Shown: positions 27,113 through 40,728, counted from the first letter of the stretch. The stretch: 64,000 nucleotides of DNA from Rostratula benghalensis (GCA_013399305.1 VXAI01000443.1:111266-175265), one strand, 5' to 3'. Notes: generated by a model not told the origin, from the letters alone. Made by a program: numbers and translations.

Positions 27113-27664
27113 TTCAAAGAGGTGATTATCTCCCTCTACTCAGCACTCATAAGACAACATTTATAGTACTGGATACAGTTTCGTGCCCTGCAATATGGGA
27201 AAGACTAAGCTGAGTTCTGTGGAGGGCCACCAGATGTTGCAGGTTGAAGAACTTGTCCTGTGTAAAGTGGCCGAAAGATCAGGGCTGGTTCAGCCTGGAG
27301 AAGAGATGGCTGGATGGGATCTAATGGCAGCCCTGGTACCTATAGAGAAGTCAGAAGGTGATGGAGCCAGGTCCTTCACATGGGGCAGGGTGGGAGGATG
27401 AGAGGCAGAGGAAATAACTTGAAACATGTGAGGTACAGACTGGATGTTATGAGGAACTTTTTCCCCATGAGGACAGTTGGAGAGTGGAGCAGGCTGCCCA
27501 GGGAGGTTGTGCTGTCTCTGTCCCTGGAGGTTTCAAGACCTGACTGAATACAGCCCTGAGAAACCTGGTCTGACCTCAGAGCTGCCCCTGCTTTAAGCAG
27601 GAAGTTGGAATAGACACTTCCTGAGGTCCCTTCCAACCTCAGTTCTCCTGTGAACCTATGATGG
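27113..27664 (+). mobile_element. CR1 LINE fragment, ~550 bp, 3' end
   Basis: Plus-strand CR1 covering the C-terminal part of ORF2 and the 3' UTR. It starts at the ggtgattatctccctctactc block, passes the block that encodes the 'ggttcagcctggagaagag' segment, and ends with cctgaggtcccttccaacc and a short tail near 27660. The wording ttttccccatgaggacag is shared with the copy at 44150-44643 and differs from the other copies, so these two belong to one subfamily. Stops and indels break the frame. Confidence 0.96.
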
Positions 27665-29317
27665 TCCTATCTTCATCATTGCAGAAAAAAGAAATATAAT
27701 GAGAACTTTATTTTTTCATTTGAAAATTCCAGATCAGTCCATTTTGATTAAAAAAACCCCAAACAAAGTCTTGATCATGTGGAAATTTATTCCACTGAAA
27801 GCAGCAGTATTTTGTTCAGTGGCTACATGGAATTATTCCTATGTTTTTGTCTCCTATGACTTTAAAAATCACATCAGTGGGAAAGGAAGTATTAGACATG
27901 GAAAGTTTTTCGTTGAGTTTTTGAAACCAAGGTGCTCTCTCATTTTAATCCTTCTTTCTAGAAATCTACACTTGAAAATATACTTACTTGGTGAATATTA
28001 TTATGCAATATAACAAGCCATAGTAGAAATATGTCTAAAAAGTAAAAATAGCTGTACTAATATATATCAGTAGGAAACAAGTCTCTTCTGTGAAACATTA
28101 GTATTAAGTGTGTTCCTTAAAATTTGAAATGTGACTTATTATTAATTTATAAAGATAAGGTTTATATCATAACCCAAGTAGTAATGTAACTATGTTTTGA
28201 TAAGGAAAAAAAAGACCTCTTTGATGCGCAAAAATCAGCATTTGCTGTAGACTAATTTTCTCAGAAATTAAATTTATTAGATTTACTGTTTTGAAGTTCA
28301 CCTGTTCATACTATTTCTTAGAAATAAAATTATTACAGTAGACTTTAATCTATTTTGCATGTTAGCAGCACTGCAAAATATAAATGTTAATGCAAAATGA
28401 AGTAGTGTTTTAAATTTGTAACTCATTTCTTTAAGTATTTGAGGCTTTAAATAAGGCAGGAATTTCTGTTTGTTTGTTCTCAAGTTGGCCATATCCTGAA
28501 AACCTTTGGAAACAATTAGCTTGGAGTGTTCATCCTTTTGGCTGGACCTGGGAATGATTAATGCCATAAATGTTACTCCTGTGATACCAAAATGTATTCA
28601 AGTATAATGAAAAATGTGAAATTGATTGAAGATTTCAGTCTCAATTTTAGGTGCAATTATTGCTTCCTTCTAATTCATAACTCTTGGTGAAGTGTGACTT
28701 ATGCTTAATAGATCAAATCCACTAGCAATTATTTGCTGGTATGATTCAGATGATGGAAGAAAATTAACAGTGATTAGACGTGAATGGTAACACCATTTCC
28801 ACAGCTTGTAAGTCAAATTTATCTAGGTAATTATCTTTCAGGGAAGTTGTGAGTCATATAGTTATGGAAATTTGTTGATACCTACAGCATGAGAAGAAAG
28901 ATCAGCAAGTACATCTTGTCATTCTTATCTCAAGTATTTTTGCTGTATCAGAAAGTGATATCTCATCAGTGCCTGACTCCAGGCAATCTCCATGTCAGAC
29001 ACTGATTTCCCTCTGACATGCTCTATCCTCCTGATTGGAAATCATCACTGTTCTCCTACACAGAGAATAGGTTCTGTGAATTAGAAATATGTTCCCTTCT
29101 GAGATTAAGTTCCTCTGCTCAGTCTGCCTCTTTCTTTCTTTGTTGGTCTGAGCTGATTTTCATGGATATCTGAATTTGCAGTTCACTTTGTCCTTTACTC
29201 ACAAGTGAGCCCAAACAGAGAAGGAGCTTGGTGTCCAAGTACCTGCTTGTCTCCAAATATTCTAAACCCAACCATTACTGCTTTTTCTTATTCTTTTCCT
29301 GTGACTTTCTTATTTTC
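27665..29317. other. unique AT-rich sequence, no gene seen
   Basis: No familiar repeat or RNA gene. An open frame of 104 codons at 27699-28013 has no recognisable features. Confidence 0.55.
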
Positions 29318-29494
29318 TAAGCATTGGAACAGGCTGTGCAGGGAAGTGGTGGAGTTACTGTCCCTGGAGATATTTAGAAGTCTTGTAGACATGGTGCTTA
29401 GGGGTGTGGTTTAGTGTTGGACTTGACAGTGTTAGGTTAATGGTTGGACTGGATGACCATAAGGATCTTTTCCAACCTAAATGATTCTACGATT
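29318..29494 (+). mobile_element. CR1 LINE fragment, 3'-terminal ~175 bp
   Basis: Begins at the taagcattggaacaggctg block and ends with ttttccaacctaaatgattc plus tail. The 3' UTR wording ttaatggttggactggatga is like that of the CR1 inside the provirus at 60455-60738 and unlike the other copies, which marks a different CR1 subfamily. Severely 5'-truncated. Confidence 0.93.
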
Positions 29495-30197
29495 GCTTCT
29501 TGATTGACTTTGCTCACTTTCTCTTTAGAGAGTTTTTCCTTACCCTGGGGTAATGCTATATCAGATTTCTACTATACCAACCTGCTAAATGAATGAATGA
29601 GCATAGTCATATCAGAGCTTGCTGTTCCTTTATTCTAAGCACTGAGGATGAGCAGACCTAGACAAATTTCAAGCTGTGCAGAACCATGAATTCAGAGAAG
29701 GTGACAACTATGGTAGAACATTTCTAAGGAATATCTAAGTTGGAAGTATTATTTGTGGGTGGATATTGAATGCATTTCAGTGAAGGAACTAGGGAAATGT
29801 AGTATGTGGAATGTCATGCCCTGACTAGTCAAAAGTAATTCTAGTGGCTTAATTAGAAAATAATTGTATTCTACAAGCTTGACTAATTTGAAGGTTTCTT
29901 AATTGCTGTAATAGAAAAGGGAAATTAGAAATAAATTGCCTTTGACAGAGTGGAAGGTGTTTCATTCATGAGACAATAATTTTTTATAAAGAATGTTCTC
30001 TGCTCTGGGACAAAAAGATATTCTAATCCGATCTTTAGGATGCTGGGCTGCTCTGAGGCTGATCACTTTGATAAGATATTGGCAAGGAAACTAATGATAT
30101 TATCAATCATACATAATGTAAACATAGACAAAACAGTATTTCAGCAGTGTGAAAAAGTGTTCTAAATAGATTGTGAGACTTATGACCATGTCAGATT

Positions 30198-30214
30198 AAA
30201 AAAAAAAAAAAAAA
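30198..30214 (+). repeat. poly(A) tract, 17 nt
   Basis: A homopolymer run with no recognisable retrocopy upstream. Confidence 0.85.
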
Positions 30215-31756
30215 GTAACTTAAATAGTTTATATTATAACAAGACAAGTCTGAAGACTGTGTTTGAGACCACTCTGAAAGACAAGACATTAATGAGGAAG
30301 TTACCCCAGCCTTTCAGGTTAAGAGGTGTTAAGTAGAACAAGAGTAACAAATTGTTGATAAGGTTTTGTGTTGTAAGTATGCATCTTCAAGTCTAGCAGT
30401 AAAGTAGAGCAACTTTTCACTTCTGATTTTTGCCTGAATAAAACTTCAGCTTCCTGGAATACTTTTAACATGACTGATCACAAACAACTTTAGGAAAAGT
30501 AGCAAATTCTAATTAAAATTGATTTAATCTGACAACTGAACAATGCTAAATTGGACAGGAGAACAGAGGTTTTGCACAGTTTACTGACCAAAATTAATTG
30601 GGCAGCCCACAGCAAGACTTCTCTTTCTCTTGATAGCACTTCTTTCAACGCCTTTTGATTTTCTTTTCTAACAGAGCTTGTCTGGGTTTTTTGCTGTTAA
30701 ATGGGAGAATTATTGTTGTAAGCTGTTCTTGCACTATTTGGGTGTATTTGAGTGTATGTTCTTTCATTCACCTAGTAAAGCAACACAAGTGGATCTATGG
30801 TGTTGTTTTGGTCCTGTTTAGTCTGTGGTTTAACAAAATATAATTTATTTTCGTAGTTGCTGGAATATCATAAGAACTTGTAATGAGATTTATGCTGCTG
30901 CATGATATTATTAAATCATTAACAATCCTCATCGTGTTCCAATTTATCAATAAGTTGGTTATAGAGAATTGTTCTTTACTGTCTATCTCAACTGAAGGCA
31001 CTCTGGCTACACCTTCTGGCAGTTAAATTGTTGCAGCTATCTCTTAATTTTGTTAATTGTTCCTCTGAGACTCAAACGGTCTGCATTTCATTTACCTTGA
31101 GTGCCTTTGTGTGCCACCGTGAATTAGAAGGAAAAAGCAAGGAGTAGAACTTTTTGTAGGTTGGATTTTTTTTATTCTTTGTTGCTTGCTGTGTGTGGCT
31201 GCAAGTTGCAAAAGGAGCATTCTTTACCAGAGAGTTAAGCGGAGCATTTAGAAGCCTTATACTCATATTGCACCATTGGGGGTGATGAGGGAGATATGAG
31301 TGTCTGCCCTTATTTTGGTTCAAGGAGATTATCTTGTAATATTGAGCTGGTCTTTGATGTCTTATGAAGAGGAAAACAAATCCTCAAGCTTTTTCTTTTG
31401 CTATACAGAGTCAGTTCAACTGTTCACTGGATTGTTTCCATGGGCCATGGGTAAGGGAAGCTTTGTGTAAGATGTAGACACCTAACACAGCTTGGTTTTC
31501 TTGCTGAGACACAGTCATCATGTGCCATTTGAAATTTCCTAAGGTGTGAAGGATATCACCCCAGGGCTGGCAGATATGATGTAAAGCTTACGGGTACACA
31601 TGGTTTTCAGCAGTGGCAGCTCAGTGCCGAGTGGGATCTCTGATGGCTCAGGATGACCATGGGTGGGAATCAGTCCTATGCCTGATGATAGCATCCCCGT
31701 GTTTAAAAGGGCAGGAATACTAAGTTAACAGGAAAATTGTGCATGCAGCTTTCACC

Positions 31757-31792
31757 TTTAATGTAGTATTCATGTAGCTTTAATGTAGTATT
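31757..31792 (+). repeat. spaced duplication of a 14-bp unit
   Basis: tttaatgtagtatt occurs at 31757-31770 and again at 31779-31792, eight bases apart. A minor slippage duplication. Confidence 0.8.
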
Positions 31793-34542
31793 TGCAAGCA
31801 GCACAGTCAAAACAAAATGTGTATAATACGAATGTGCATATTGTTCAGTACTCTGAGCAAATAAATTTTCAAAGCTTAAAGTATATGTCACATTCCAGAA
31901 TTTGGGTTAATCTTGCATTTCCTCACAAAGCAAAAATACTTTATTTTGGTGTATTAAAAATACATAAATGAGTTAATTTTGTATAATTCCTTCATCCCAC
32001 TTTATTTATCATATTGAGCTAAACTGCTGTAGGTACTGTAATCACTGCCAATTTCTGAGTAAGAACGGCCACAGCATCATTTTATCTACATTCTGGTTAA
32101 TCTGATTTTCTTTAAGAATATATGTTGTCATTTTGTACGCAGCCATACTGAAAGAACCCAAAAAAGGCATTTTATCTATGTCTCTTTTCTTACATTAAGT
32201 TTAGCTACAGTTGCCTGTAGCTGTCATCTAATTACTGAGTGGCCCAAACCAGAAACTCATTGTTTGCTTTGTGTGGAAATAGCGTACATTCCATGTACCA
32301 TACATTGTGGGGAATTCCTGAGAAAGTTGTGAAGAAGCAGCACAGAGACTGTGTTGTTAGTATAAAATTAATTGGTACTGGATCCCCCTTTTTTTTTTGT
32401 CAGCCCTCTTGTAATGTTGAGAATTGCATCTTTCTGAGGAAGTGACAGCGGTGCTTTTTTATTAAGAGGGTTTTTTTTTCAGAACATATGTATTCATATT
32501 TTTTCATAGCTATGATACTAAAGTGGTTATATTTGAAATCTGGATAATTATGTATGTGAGAAGCAACTGAGTAAAACCATGGAGCTTATCCCATGCTGCT
32601 ATTATGCCAAATAATCTTAGACAAATTTCAGCACAGCAGTAACTGGCTATGTTATTAGCTTTCTGTCTAGGAGGATGCTTGCGGAAAATGAAGCAAAGTT
32701 TAAAATTAACACATATAGAAAAAATGTGTTTGGTATCTTGTGTACTTCCAGCATCTTACTTCAGCTCTAAATTGTTTGGAGGTAGTTTATCTTTCATTTT
32801 AAGTGTTGCTGCAGACCTTACTGGGAACTACATCTACTTGAACTATGAAATCTTCCAGATGATGCTTTTTCTTTCAATATTTTTAAATATAGCAAATTGT
32901 GATTATCGCCTGATATCTTTTTTTATCCTCTTTAGAACTGAAGGGTCTTAAAATGAGAAAAAAAGAAAATTTACTGAACACTTACTAATTTGTTATTCTA
33001 TGCTCATGTTTTTATGATAGCCATAATTACTCACCTTTATAGCGAGTCTGCTGTAAACTCAGAGATCTTGTTATTGCCCTCAAAACCTTTTGAGGTTAAC
33101 ATAGATTAAAACTCACCTTGTTTCTTGCCTCCTTCACTTTCAACATAAGCACTTTCTTCCCTGGTTCTTGCGTTATTTATGTCCATTATATCATGTCTAT
33201 AGAACAGACAGTATTGAATGAAACCAAGTGTCTGATTTAGAACAGGAAAGTGGGACCTGGTTCGTCACATGGGTCTTCTTCACAATTCTTTCCTGCGGAT
33301 GCTGTAGATGCTAAAACTTTGGAAGGGCTGCAAAAGTGATTGCCTGAATGAATAAAAGAAAAATCCATCAAAGACCACACCTCTGCCTTAAAAGTTTTGA
33401 GTCAGATATTACTTGTCACTGTGAATTTATCTTGCCAGCTGGGATTGACTTTTAGCTTAAGCCATTATAGACCATAGTCTTCTTAAAACCGTCTTCTGAA
33501 TGAGTGCTATAGTACAAATACAAGTGCTACAGCAACCAACAAGTGTATTTTCAAAGTATATAACCTGTTCACTCAGGTGTCTGTGCTCTGAAAGGAATTT
33601 TTTTGGATGACAGAACTATCTGAGGAACCCAATAGTGTTTCATGCAGTTCTGCCAAAGAAATTAGCCACTTGCTCAAGTTTTCTTACAAACAAACCAAGC
33701 TCCTGACTGGATATATAGATGTTACCTATCTCCTGCTTCTGCATAGGGATCACCTAACTCCCTTCTCTGACTAGTCCTTCATAGTCCTGATCCCTTATTT
33801 TTATACTGGATGAAGTTTAAATTGGAGACAAATTAATGAACTTTTTTGACCATACCCTTAACACGGAAGAGTATATGAACATCATCAGAGAGAAGCACAT
33901 TTATCCTCAGAGCAGGTCTTTCACACAAAGACATGACAATCCTCATTTTGCCAGCCCACAACTTGAGAGCAGACAACTGGGCAGTGTGCTTATAGTCCTA
34001 CATGACACCTGCATCACAGGCAGGATACTTAGTACTGAAGTTACCATAACTTAAGGGTTATATGGCTTGTGATGGTATTCTTGAGAGTTAATACAAATGT
34101 ACAACCTGGGATTTAAGTCCAAGTTTGAGCTGATAAGAGTATGAAGCACCCTGGCCCATGAGCTATGTGTTTTGGGAAGACTCTTCCCGTAACTACTTGA
34201 GTGATTAGTCTGAACAATGCTTTACAATCCATTACTGTCCTTATCTCTGCTACCACTTGTCCTAAACCTGAGTCATCTATTGTATCTTAAGTGGATTTTG
34301 CAAAGTGTTCCATATTTTATATCCTATGTGATGGTATTGGCTTGTTTTCTATAATCTTTTGTTGGAACTTCCTGGCCTGAAAACCACGACCAAAACCTTC
34401 TCAGGCTGGCAAATCAAATATAGATTGGCATGGTATAAGAAAAAAAACTAATGTAGTTAATTGGATTTCTTAATAAGAAAATGTGAAAATATCACCAAAA
34501 TGGTACAATTTTTCCCTTTTTTTTTTTAGTGGTTTGATTTTA

Positions 34543-34567
34543 AATTAATTAAAATTTTTAATTAATT
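34543..34567. repeat. perfect AT inverted repeat (12-bp arms)
   Basis: The arms aattaattaaaa (34543-34554) and ttttaattaatt (34556-34567) are exact reverse complements with a single T between them. It lies just right of an oligo-T run. It could extrude as a cruciform or hold homeodomain-type TAATTA sites. It may equally be a chance product of AT-rich sequence. Confidence 0.85.
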
Positions 34568-36404
34568 AAAAAAATACAGGTGTTCCCAATACCACTGTAA
34601 AATTGATCCACACATTTTATTGTGTTCAGTTTATTTGTCTAGTGATTTTCTGAAACGGGTACATTCTCACTGTGTTTTCTGATTACAGAAAAATACGGTA
34701 AACTAAGTGTACTAAGTGTAAACACCTTAAATGTTTGAAAAGAATCTCAGGCAGTTATTTAAAAGCCACATTTTTTTTCTTACTGGAATTAGTGTATTTT
34801 TTATTGTTGGTAGTGGATTTAATTTTCTTACTTGGAACAACAGCATGTGAATCTTATGAACAATCCACTTTTCAAGTGTCTTGAGACACAAGTTTAGGCA
34901 GTAGCTTAATTTAGGATATAACTGAGTTGTGTATAATTTTTACTTCTATTTCAAAGTTTCCTGCCATAGTCCTTTCCCTTGAAATACTTTTGTTTTCCTC
35001 TAGTCTGAGTATCAGTAATGTTAAAGACCTGACATCTCCTTCTCTACTCTCTATTTAGACTTTATTTCAATGTAGATCTTTTCAACAAAAATATATTGAC
35101 AAAGCTAAAGAAAACCACTGGAGATTTGTGGGTCATAATAATCTTACCACGCTATAAGTGTGAATGCTGCAAGGCCTAGATGTAAAATAAGAGCCTAGGT
35201 TTACACAGTGGCTGGAGGAAGTCTAATCCATAAAATTAGAGAGAGTGATTCATCTGCATGTTGCTCTTGTTCCTTGATTACTGCAGGGATGGGAACATGC
35301 CCTGCTGGAACATCAACATGGTCCAACATAGTAGCAATCAGGGAGTTACTGCGAACAGATTTCTTTGTTATCACTAAAACCAGTGAAAAATGTCTGTATA
35401 TGCAACTTCCCATATATGGCTAATCCACTGGATTTCTGAAGGAAATGACTGACAATGAGAATGTTCTCTGTCTTCTCTAGTATGTCTTCAGAGGAAATAG
35501 GGTGTGAGACTTAGAGTACATCAAAGGCTAAAGCTCCATCTTACTTGGATCCTGGAAAATCTAACTACAATGATATTTGTAAAGGATAAGCGTAGTCTCT
35601 GTACTTCCACTGAAGTGCACTGAAATCCATCTCCAGTTGCAGAAGCTGTTAGAAAGAACCTGCAAATATGCAATGTATGGTGGCAGTGATAATTTATCTC
35701 AATATTAAATTCAAGAATTAACATTCCATTTGCTGTAAGTGTGAGAGATTAAAAGACTGAATAAGCCTGGCTGAATTTCTGCGCATGGATGTTTCACATT
35801 CAGTTGTTTCTTTTGCTATGATTGTTGTTTGTTAAATCAGTAGAAACCTAGCTTCATTGCTCAACTCCTCCACACACTAGTGAGCAAGCACTTGCCTTTT
35901 AGAAAGAGAAGAAACGTAGCCAGGTGGAGGAGAACTATAATAACTAATGGTGTTAGTTTAAGCCCCAATGCCCAAAAAACATAGAAAAGTGTTTCTCACA
36001 TCCTCCTGCCACAAAATCTAGGCTGATTGATATGAAAAATTATAAGGAAACTGACTCTTAACATCAGATTGAAGCCTAATTCCTAGGGTTTGGGGTTTTT
36101 TTTTGTCAAACTTCTAAGAAAAAACAAGAGGAGAAAATTCATTATCTTTGGCTGGCTAGTGCCTAAAGCTGTTGCTTTTATTTAATTGAAATCCCTATGC
36201 TTCACATATTTAGGATGGAAGCACAACATTAAAATGTCTGAATCTGGAGGACTTGGTGCAATCAATGTAGCTCTGAGGAGTACTGTTGGCCCATTTATAT
36301 TCTTTGAGGTCTTAGAGCACCCAAAAAGGACTGCTCATTTCAGAACATGAAGACTGTGATTGATATCCACCAGAGTTCAAGTAAAAGATAATGCATTTCT
36401 AAAC

Positions 36405-36424
36405 AAAAAAAAAAAAAAAAAAAA
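36405..36424 (+). repeat. poly(A) tract, 20 nt
   Basis: A homopolymer run followed by gggg. No upstream retrocopy or AATAAA signal is visible. Confidence 0.85.
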
Positions 36425-36892
36425 GGGGAGGAAGTTCTTTTCAGCAGATGAAGCAATCAGAAGTGGGTTCTAGTGAAAAAAAAATTAAAAAGAAGAAAAA
36501 GATACAATCATAAACTGAAAGCATTTTGAAAACATTTCAATTTCTTTATAAGTACAGGAATATAAATTTGTTCTCTAGATCTAAAGTTCTGGAAAGTAGG
36601 AAAGATGGGAAAGATGCCTGACACATGCTCATACAGAAAATTATAGTCTGTTGTTGATAAAATATGTTGATATTTTAGGAAAAAAACCTGTACGTCCATA
36701 GACTTGCTACTTCTAGAAATGGTCTCAGAGGAGTGAGTCCCACAAAAAGAAAAAAACTTTAGCTTGGGGATACTGGTAGTCTTGTAAATGGGATATGGAG
36801 TGGGACTCCTGGGCCAGAACCCTCATCTCATTTTTGGGGCTGAGTTCCAGTACCTGGGCTACTGTGCAAACAAGTGCTTTGTCCTCCCTTGG

Positions 36893-37408
36893 GCACAGAA
36901 TCACAGAATGGCTGAGTTGGAAAGGACCTCAGGAGGTCATCTGATCCAACCCCCCAGCTCAAGCAGGGCCACCTAAACCTGGATGCCCAGAACCATGTCT
37001 AGGTAATTTTTTAATATCTCCAAGGACTGGGGACTTCACAACCTCTGTGGGCAACCGGTGCCCGGTGCCCAGTTTTCTGATGTTCAGCCAGAATTTTCTG
37101 TGTTTCAGTTTGTGCCCGTTGCCTCTACTCCTGTCACTGGGCACCACTGAAAAGAGCCTGGCTCTTTCTTCTTTGCACCCTCCCTTCAGGTATTTATATA
37201 CATTGATGAGATCCCCTCTGAACCTTTTCTTCTCCAGGCCAAACAGTCCGAGCTCTCTCAGCTTCTCCTCATAGGATAGCTGCTCCAGTCCATCTTTTTG
37301 GAGGCCCTTTTTTGGATGATCTCCAGTATGTCCATGTTTCTCTAGTACTGGGTAGCTCTGAACTGGACTCTGCACTCCAGGACAACCCATGCCTGTTCCT
37401 CTCACAGA
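36893..37408 (-). mobile_element. CR1 LINE fragment, ~515 bp, 3' end
   Basis: Minus-strand CR1 with its 3' terminus on the left (gcacagaatcacagaatggc). It extends through the 3' UTR and the ORF2 C-terminus to the block that reads actccaggacaaccc. A frame of 148 codons on the minus strand (36959-37405) stays open through most of it, so this copy is less damaged than the others. It is still a 5'-truncated fragment without the polymerase core. The 3' UTR wording (aaggacctcaggaggtcatc) marks a distinct subfamily. Confidence 0.96.
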
Positions 37409-37686
37409 AATCTTTAATAAAAGGTGAAATATTTACTCTATCTGAAAAAAAATCAGAACACTCGAAGACTCTGTAGTTGCTTAGAGACTGTGAGATCTCT
37501 GCTCTCATCTCTGATGGACCAAGCTATCACACTGCTGACAATGAGAGACACAGGCATTTCAATTAGGCTCTCAAAATAATTCTTCCTTCTTTATTACTTG
37601 TTTATATCGCCTTTATGCCTAGTGTAAGTCTTCCAAATCACCCTGCTGGCTTTGAGGAGTCTGGATTACCCTGCCAGCTTTATTGT

Positions 37687-37768
37687 TATATATATATAGA
37701 TATATATATATATATAGATATATATATATAGATATAGATATATATATATATATATATATATATCTATC
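37687..37768. repeat. (TA)n microsatellite with GATA interruptions
   Basis: About 80 bp of alternating TA broken by 'tagata' units, ending tatctatc. It is strongly self-complementary and likely to vary in length between individuals. The Ile-Tyr periodic frame that crosses it is an artefact. Confidence 0.97.
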
Positions 37769-38156
37769 TTTGCAATGTCTAGGACCGGGGAAATGTAGAA
37801 GAGGTAACACTGCTTTTAATTATTATCAGTGACCAAAATATTGCATATCATTTATGTCACTTATGTTCAAGAAAAATGAAATCAAGCCAAAAGAACTGCA
37901 AACATAGTGGGCAGGTTGAAGATGGAAGACAGAGAACACATCAGGCAGAGGGAAACCAGCAAGATATGTCCTTTTTGCTTAATGAAATGAAAGCTAAGAG
38001 AAGATAATATTTCAGATGGTAAATGTGAGGTGGGGGCAAGAAATATTTACATGCCTAGCCTGTAAGTTCAATAAATGAATATAAACTGTTGGTGACTAAA
38101 TTAGGTCTAGAAATCAGAAAATTTTTCTCCAGGCAGAGAAGGGATTATTTGTCACC

Positions 38157-38174
38157 AAAAAAAAAAAAAAAAAA
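38157..38174 (+). repeat. poly(A) tract, 18 nt
   Basis: A homopolymer run with no retrocopy recognised upstream. Confidence 0.85.
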
Positions 38175-40367
38175 GAAGATGGAAGATGCTGTACATAGAA
38201 AATAAATAGGTCTTGCTTCGCATGGTAGGAGAGGAAAATACTTAATGATCTAGGAACATTTTTCACCATCATGTTCCCATTACTACTTTTCATTATCCTT
38301 TTTAATGGTTCAAATTCTCTCATGAATTCACTGGAGAGATTTTTCCACAACCTGGCAAGTCACAGCAGTGAGTTTAGCTTAATATTATTGATGATCCACA
38401 GTTCTCCATTCTCAGAATGTGTCTGTTTACTTAAATTGCATAGTAAAAATACAGATATCACATTCTTGGCCATAGTCAAGTAACAACCTCTGATATTTCA
38501 TTGTGGTAATTTACCTTTGCTGCTTTAATTTTCCCTCGTGGTGGGAGGAAAAGTGAGAATCTAAAAAATTCCTTTCAGCTATATGCATAAAAACATGTTT
38601 CTGCTGAAGATAAAATTGTCTCCAGTTGATGCAGTTGCTTTAAATGAGGCCAAAGTCTCATCAGATGCTTTTGAAGTGCACTCCACTAAAGATGAAATGT
38701 ATTCACTTGGTTTCAATGATACATGTGTAATTCAGCATTGATAATCAAAGGTGTTTGTGTACCACTTTGTGCTTCATTATTACTGCTGTACTGGAGCTAA
38801 GAAACCATCACATTTGTGAATATAATTATTATTTGGCTAGTTTATAAACACAGAGATTTTCTGGAAAGCTGATAAAACCCATATCTGCTTACATAGGGTG
38901 GGGAACCTTTCCCAAAGACTTGTATCTCTTCAAAAGGGCTGTTTCTTCCTCTTAAAGATTTCCATATCATCAGAGGCCACTAACCCCTAGATCATTTTGT
39001 GATTGAAAGGATGTTTGGTTTTGGAAAATTGTACTGCCAACCACTTCTGTTCTGGTTTCATGATGTCCAGGTTCCTGTTTATTTCTGACTGTGGTGCCCC
39101 AGAGTCACACTGTGCCTTTTCTGTCAATGACATATTGTGAGAAATAGAAAAGGTGCCTGTATCTTGCAGTTTGAGGAAGGAAAAAAAAAAGTGTTCTTGA
39201 AACCTTTCTGGCATGAATGAGGGCATGTTTTTTTCAAGAAGAGTAGCTGTGGACTACACTGTGGAAAGACTGGGTACTTTTTTTCCTAATTTATAATGAA
39301 ATTTTAAATCAGCTTAAATTGTATTTTATAACTTCAACTGGGAAAACAGTACCCACTCAACAAACCCACATGCTTGAACTTACTCTTTCTCTGTGTCTGT
39401 CCCAGGGCTTTTTCACATGTTTTCTAGAAAGAACTCAAGGACAGTAACTGGTTGGTTTTTTTTACAGCCCCTAGTATCCAGCTTGCAGTGATTGAGGTGC
39501 TTATACTTCTATCACTCCACCTGTGTTTCAGACTGTGACTTTCCTCTTTTGCAGCTCCGTTGCCCTTTGATAACATGAACTATGCTGGTTTATCATTCTA
39601 AATTGCTTTGAGTATTTTTGTGTCTGCCGTACATAGCTCTTTTATAGAATGAACAAAGATTTTCAGTGTATTTTTATAATGCTCAGTTACACATACTCAG
39701 AGCATATACTGAGTAAATACTAGATCAGCTGGAAGGTTATTAATACCTGCCAGCAGATAACATTATACAGCGAAGTTTATTTTTCCTTAATGTTGGCAAT
39801 GGTAAGACAGAAGGTTCAAGTTTAAGTGATGAGTGAACAGAGGAAAGTAACACTTTTGCTTTTCATAGCCACCCACTTCTATTTTCCCATTTTTTTTATT
39901 TTCTTTGAGAGGTTAAAAGGGATCTATGTGCTGTTTATTATGTTTAAGTGTACAGTGAGTTGATAAAAGACCAAAACTGACATTTTGTGATCTATCAACC
40001 TTAACCTTCATGCAACAGGTCTGTTACAGTGTAGGCTTTGTAGTTATCTTTTGAAAGCAGAATAGTTTCATTGCTACCTCAGGGAGATAAAAGACAGCCA
40101 GAATAAAATATTATTACTGCAGAGCAAAAGATCAGCTTATCAATCAGTTACAATACAAATGTATCACAAAAAGATGACACAGACAGCTGGTCAGAGTGTG
40201 ATATCACCAACAGGTTCCTAAGCTTTCTTTTATGCAGTCATGGCTACAATGTGATTGAAAAAAAATTGTCACAAGAGATTGAAGCTTGAGAAAGGAGGGG
40301 CAGATTTTATCAATGATGTGTGCACAAGGTTTGTGGAATAAACCATTATGGAAAAAAAAGAAAAAAA

Positions 40368-40722
40368 TAACAAGGGGTGACCTCATGAATGCTTATAAGT
40401 ATGTAAAGGGTGAGTGTCAGGAGGATGGAGCCAGGCTCTTCTCAGTGACGGCCTATGATAGGACACAGGGCAATGGGTGCAAGCTGGAACATAGGGGGTT
40501 CCACTTAAATATGAAGAGAAACTTCTTTGCAGTGAGGGTGACGGAGCACTGGAACGGGCTGCCCAGAGAAGTTGTGGAGTCTCCTTCTCTGGAGACATTC
40601 AAAACCCCTCTGGATGCGTTCCTGTGTGACCTGATCTAGGTGTTCCTGCTCTGGCAAGGGGGATTTGACTAGATGATCTTTCAAGGTCCATTCCAATCCC
40701 TGATATTTTGTGACTCTGTAAA
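40368..40722 (+). mobile_element. CR1 LINE fragment, ~355 bp, 3' end
   Basis: Plus-strand CR1 starting at the gtgacctcatgaatgcttat block. It passes the aaacttctttgcagtgaggg and gagcactggaacgggctgcc blocks and ends in attttgtgactctgt. Its frame is open for most of its length (40286-40639), so this is one of the better preserved fragments. It belongs with the copy at 20261-20539. It is followed immediately by a C-rich block and a long A tract that are not part of an ordinary CR1 tail. Confidence 0.96.
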
Positions 40723-40728
40723 AAATAA

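Larger units (their letters stand above)
29495..36892. other. unique AT-rich sequence, no gene seen
   Basis: Simple sequence is present at 30198-30214 (A run) and 36405-36424 (A run). A perfect 12-bp AT palindrome sits at 34543-34567, and a spaced duplication of tttaatgtagtatt at 31757-31792. Open frames such as 32649-32951 are hydrophobic and AT-driven with no domain. No CR1 or LTR is recognised. Confidence 0.55.
37409..40367. other. unique sequence with simple repeats, no gene seen
   Basis: Holds the TA microsatellite (37687-37768) and an 18-nt A run (38157-38174). The rest is unique, AT-rich and without a recognisable gene or transposon. Confidence 0.55.

Noticed and set aside
36959..37405. 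148-codon minus-strand open frame
   Set aside because: It lies wholly inside a CR1 fragment and reads CR1 ORF2 C-terminal and 3' UTR sequence, so it is not a host gene.
37619..37810. Ile-Tyr repeat protein on the minus strand
   Set aside because: Produced by the TA microsatellite.
30198..38174. A runs at 30198, 36405 and 38157 as tails of processed pseudogenes
   Set aside because: No retrocopied gene body, AATAAA signal or target-site duplication could be seen next to any of them.
40286..40639. 117-codon plus-strand open frame
   Set aside because: Most of it is the CR1 at 40368-40722, with a short chance extension to the left.
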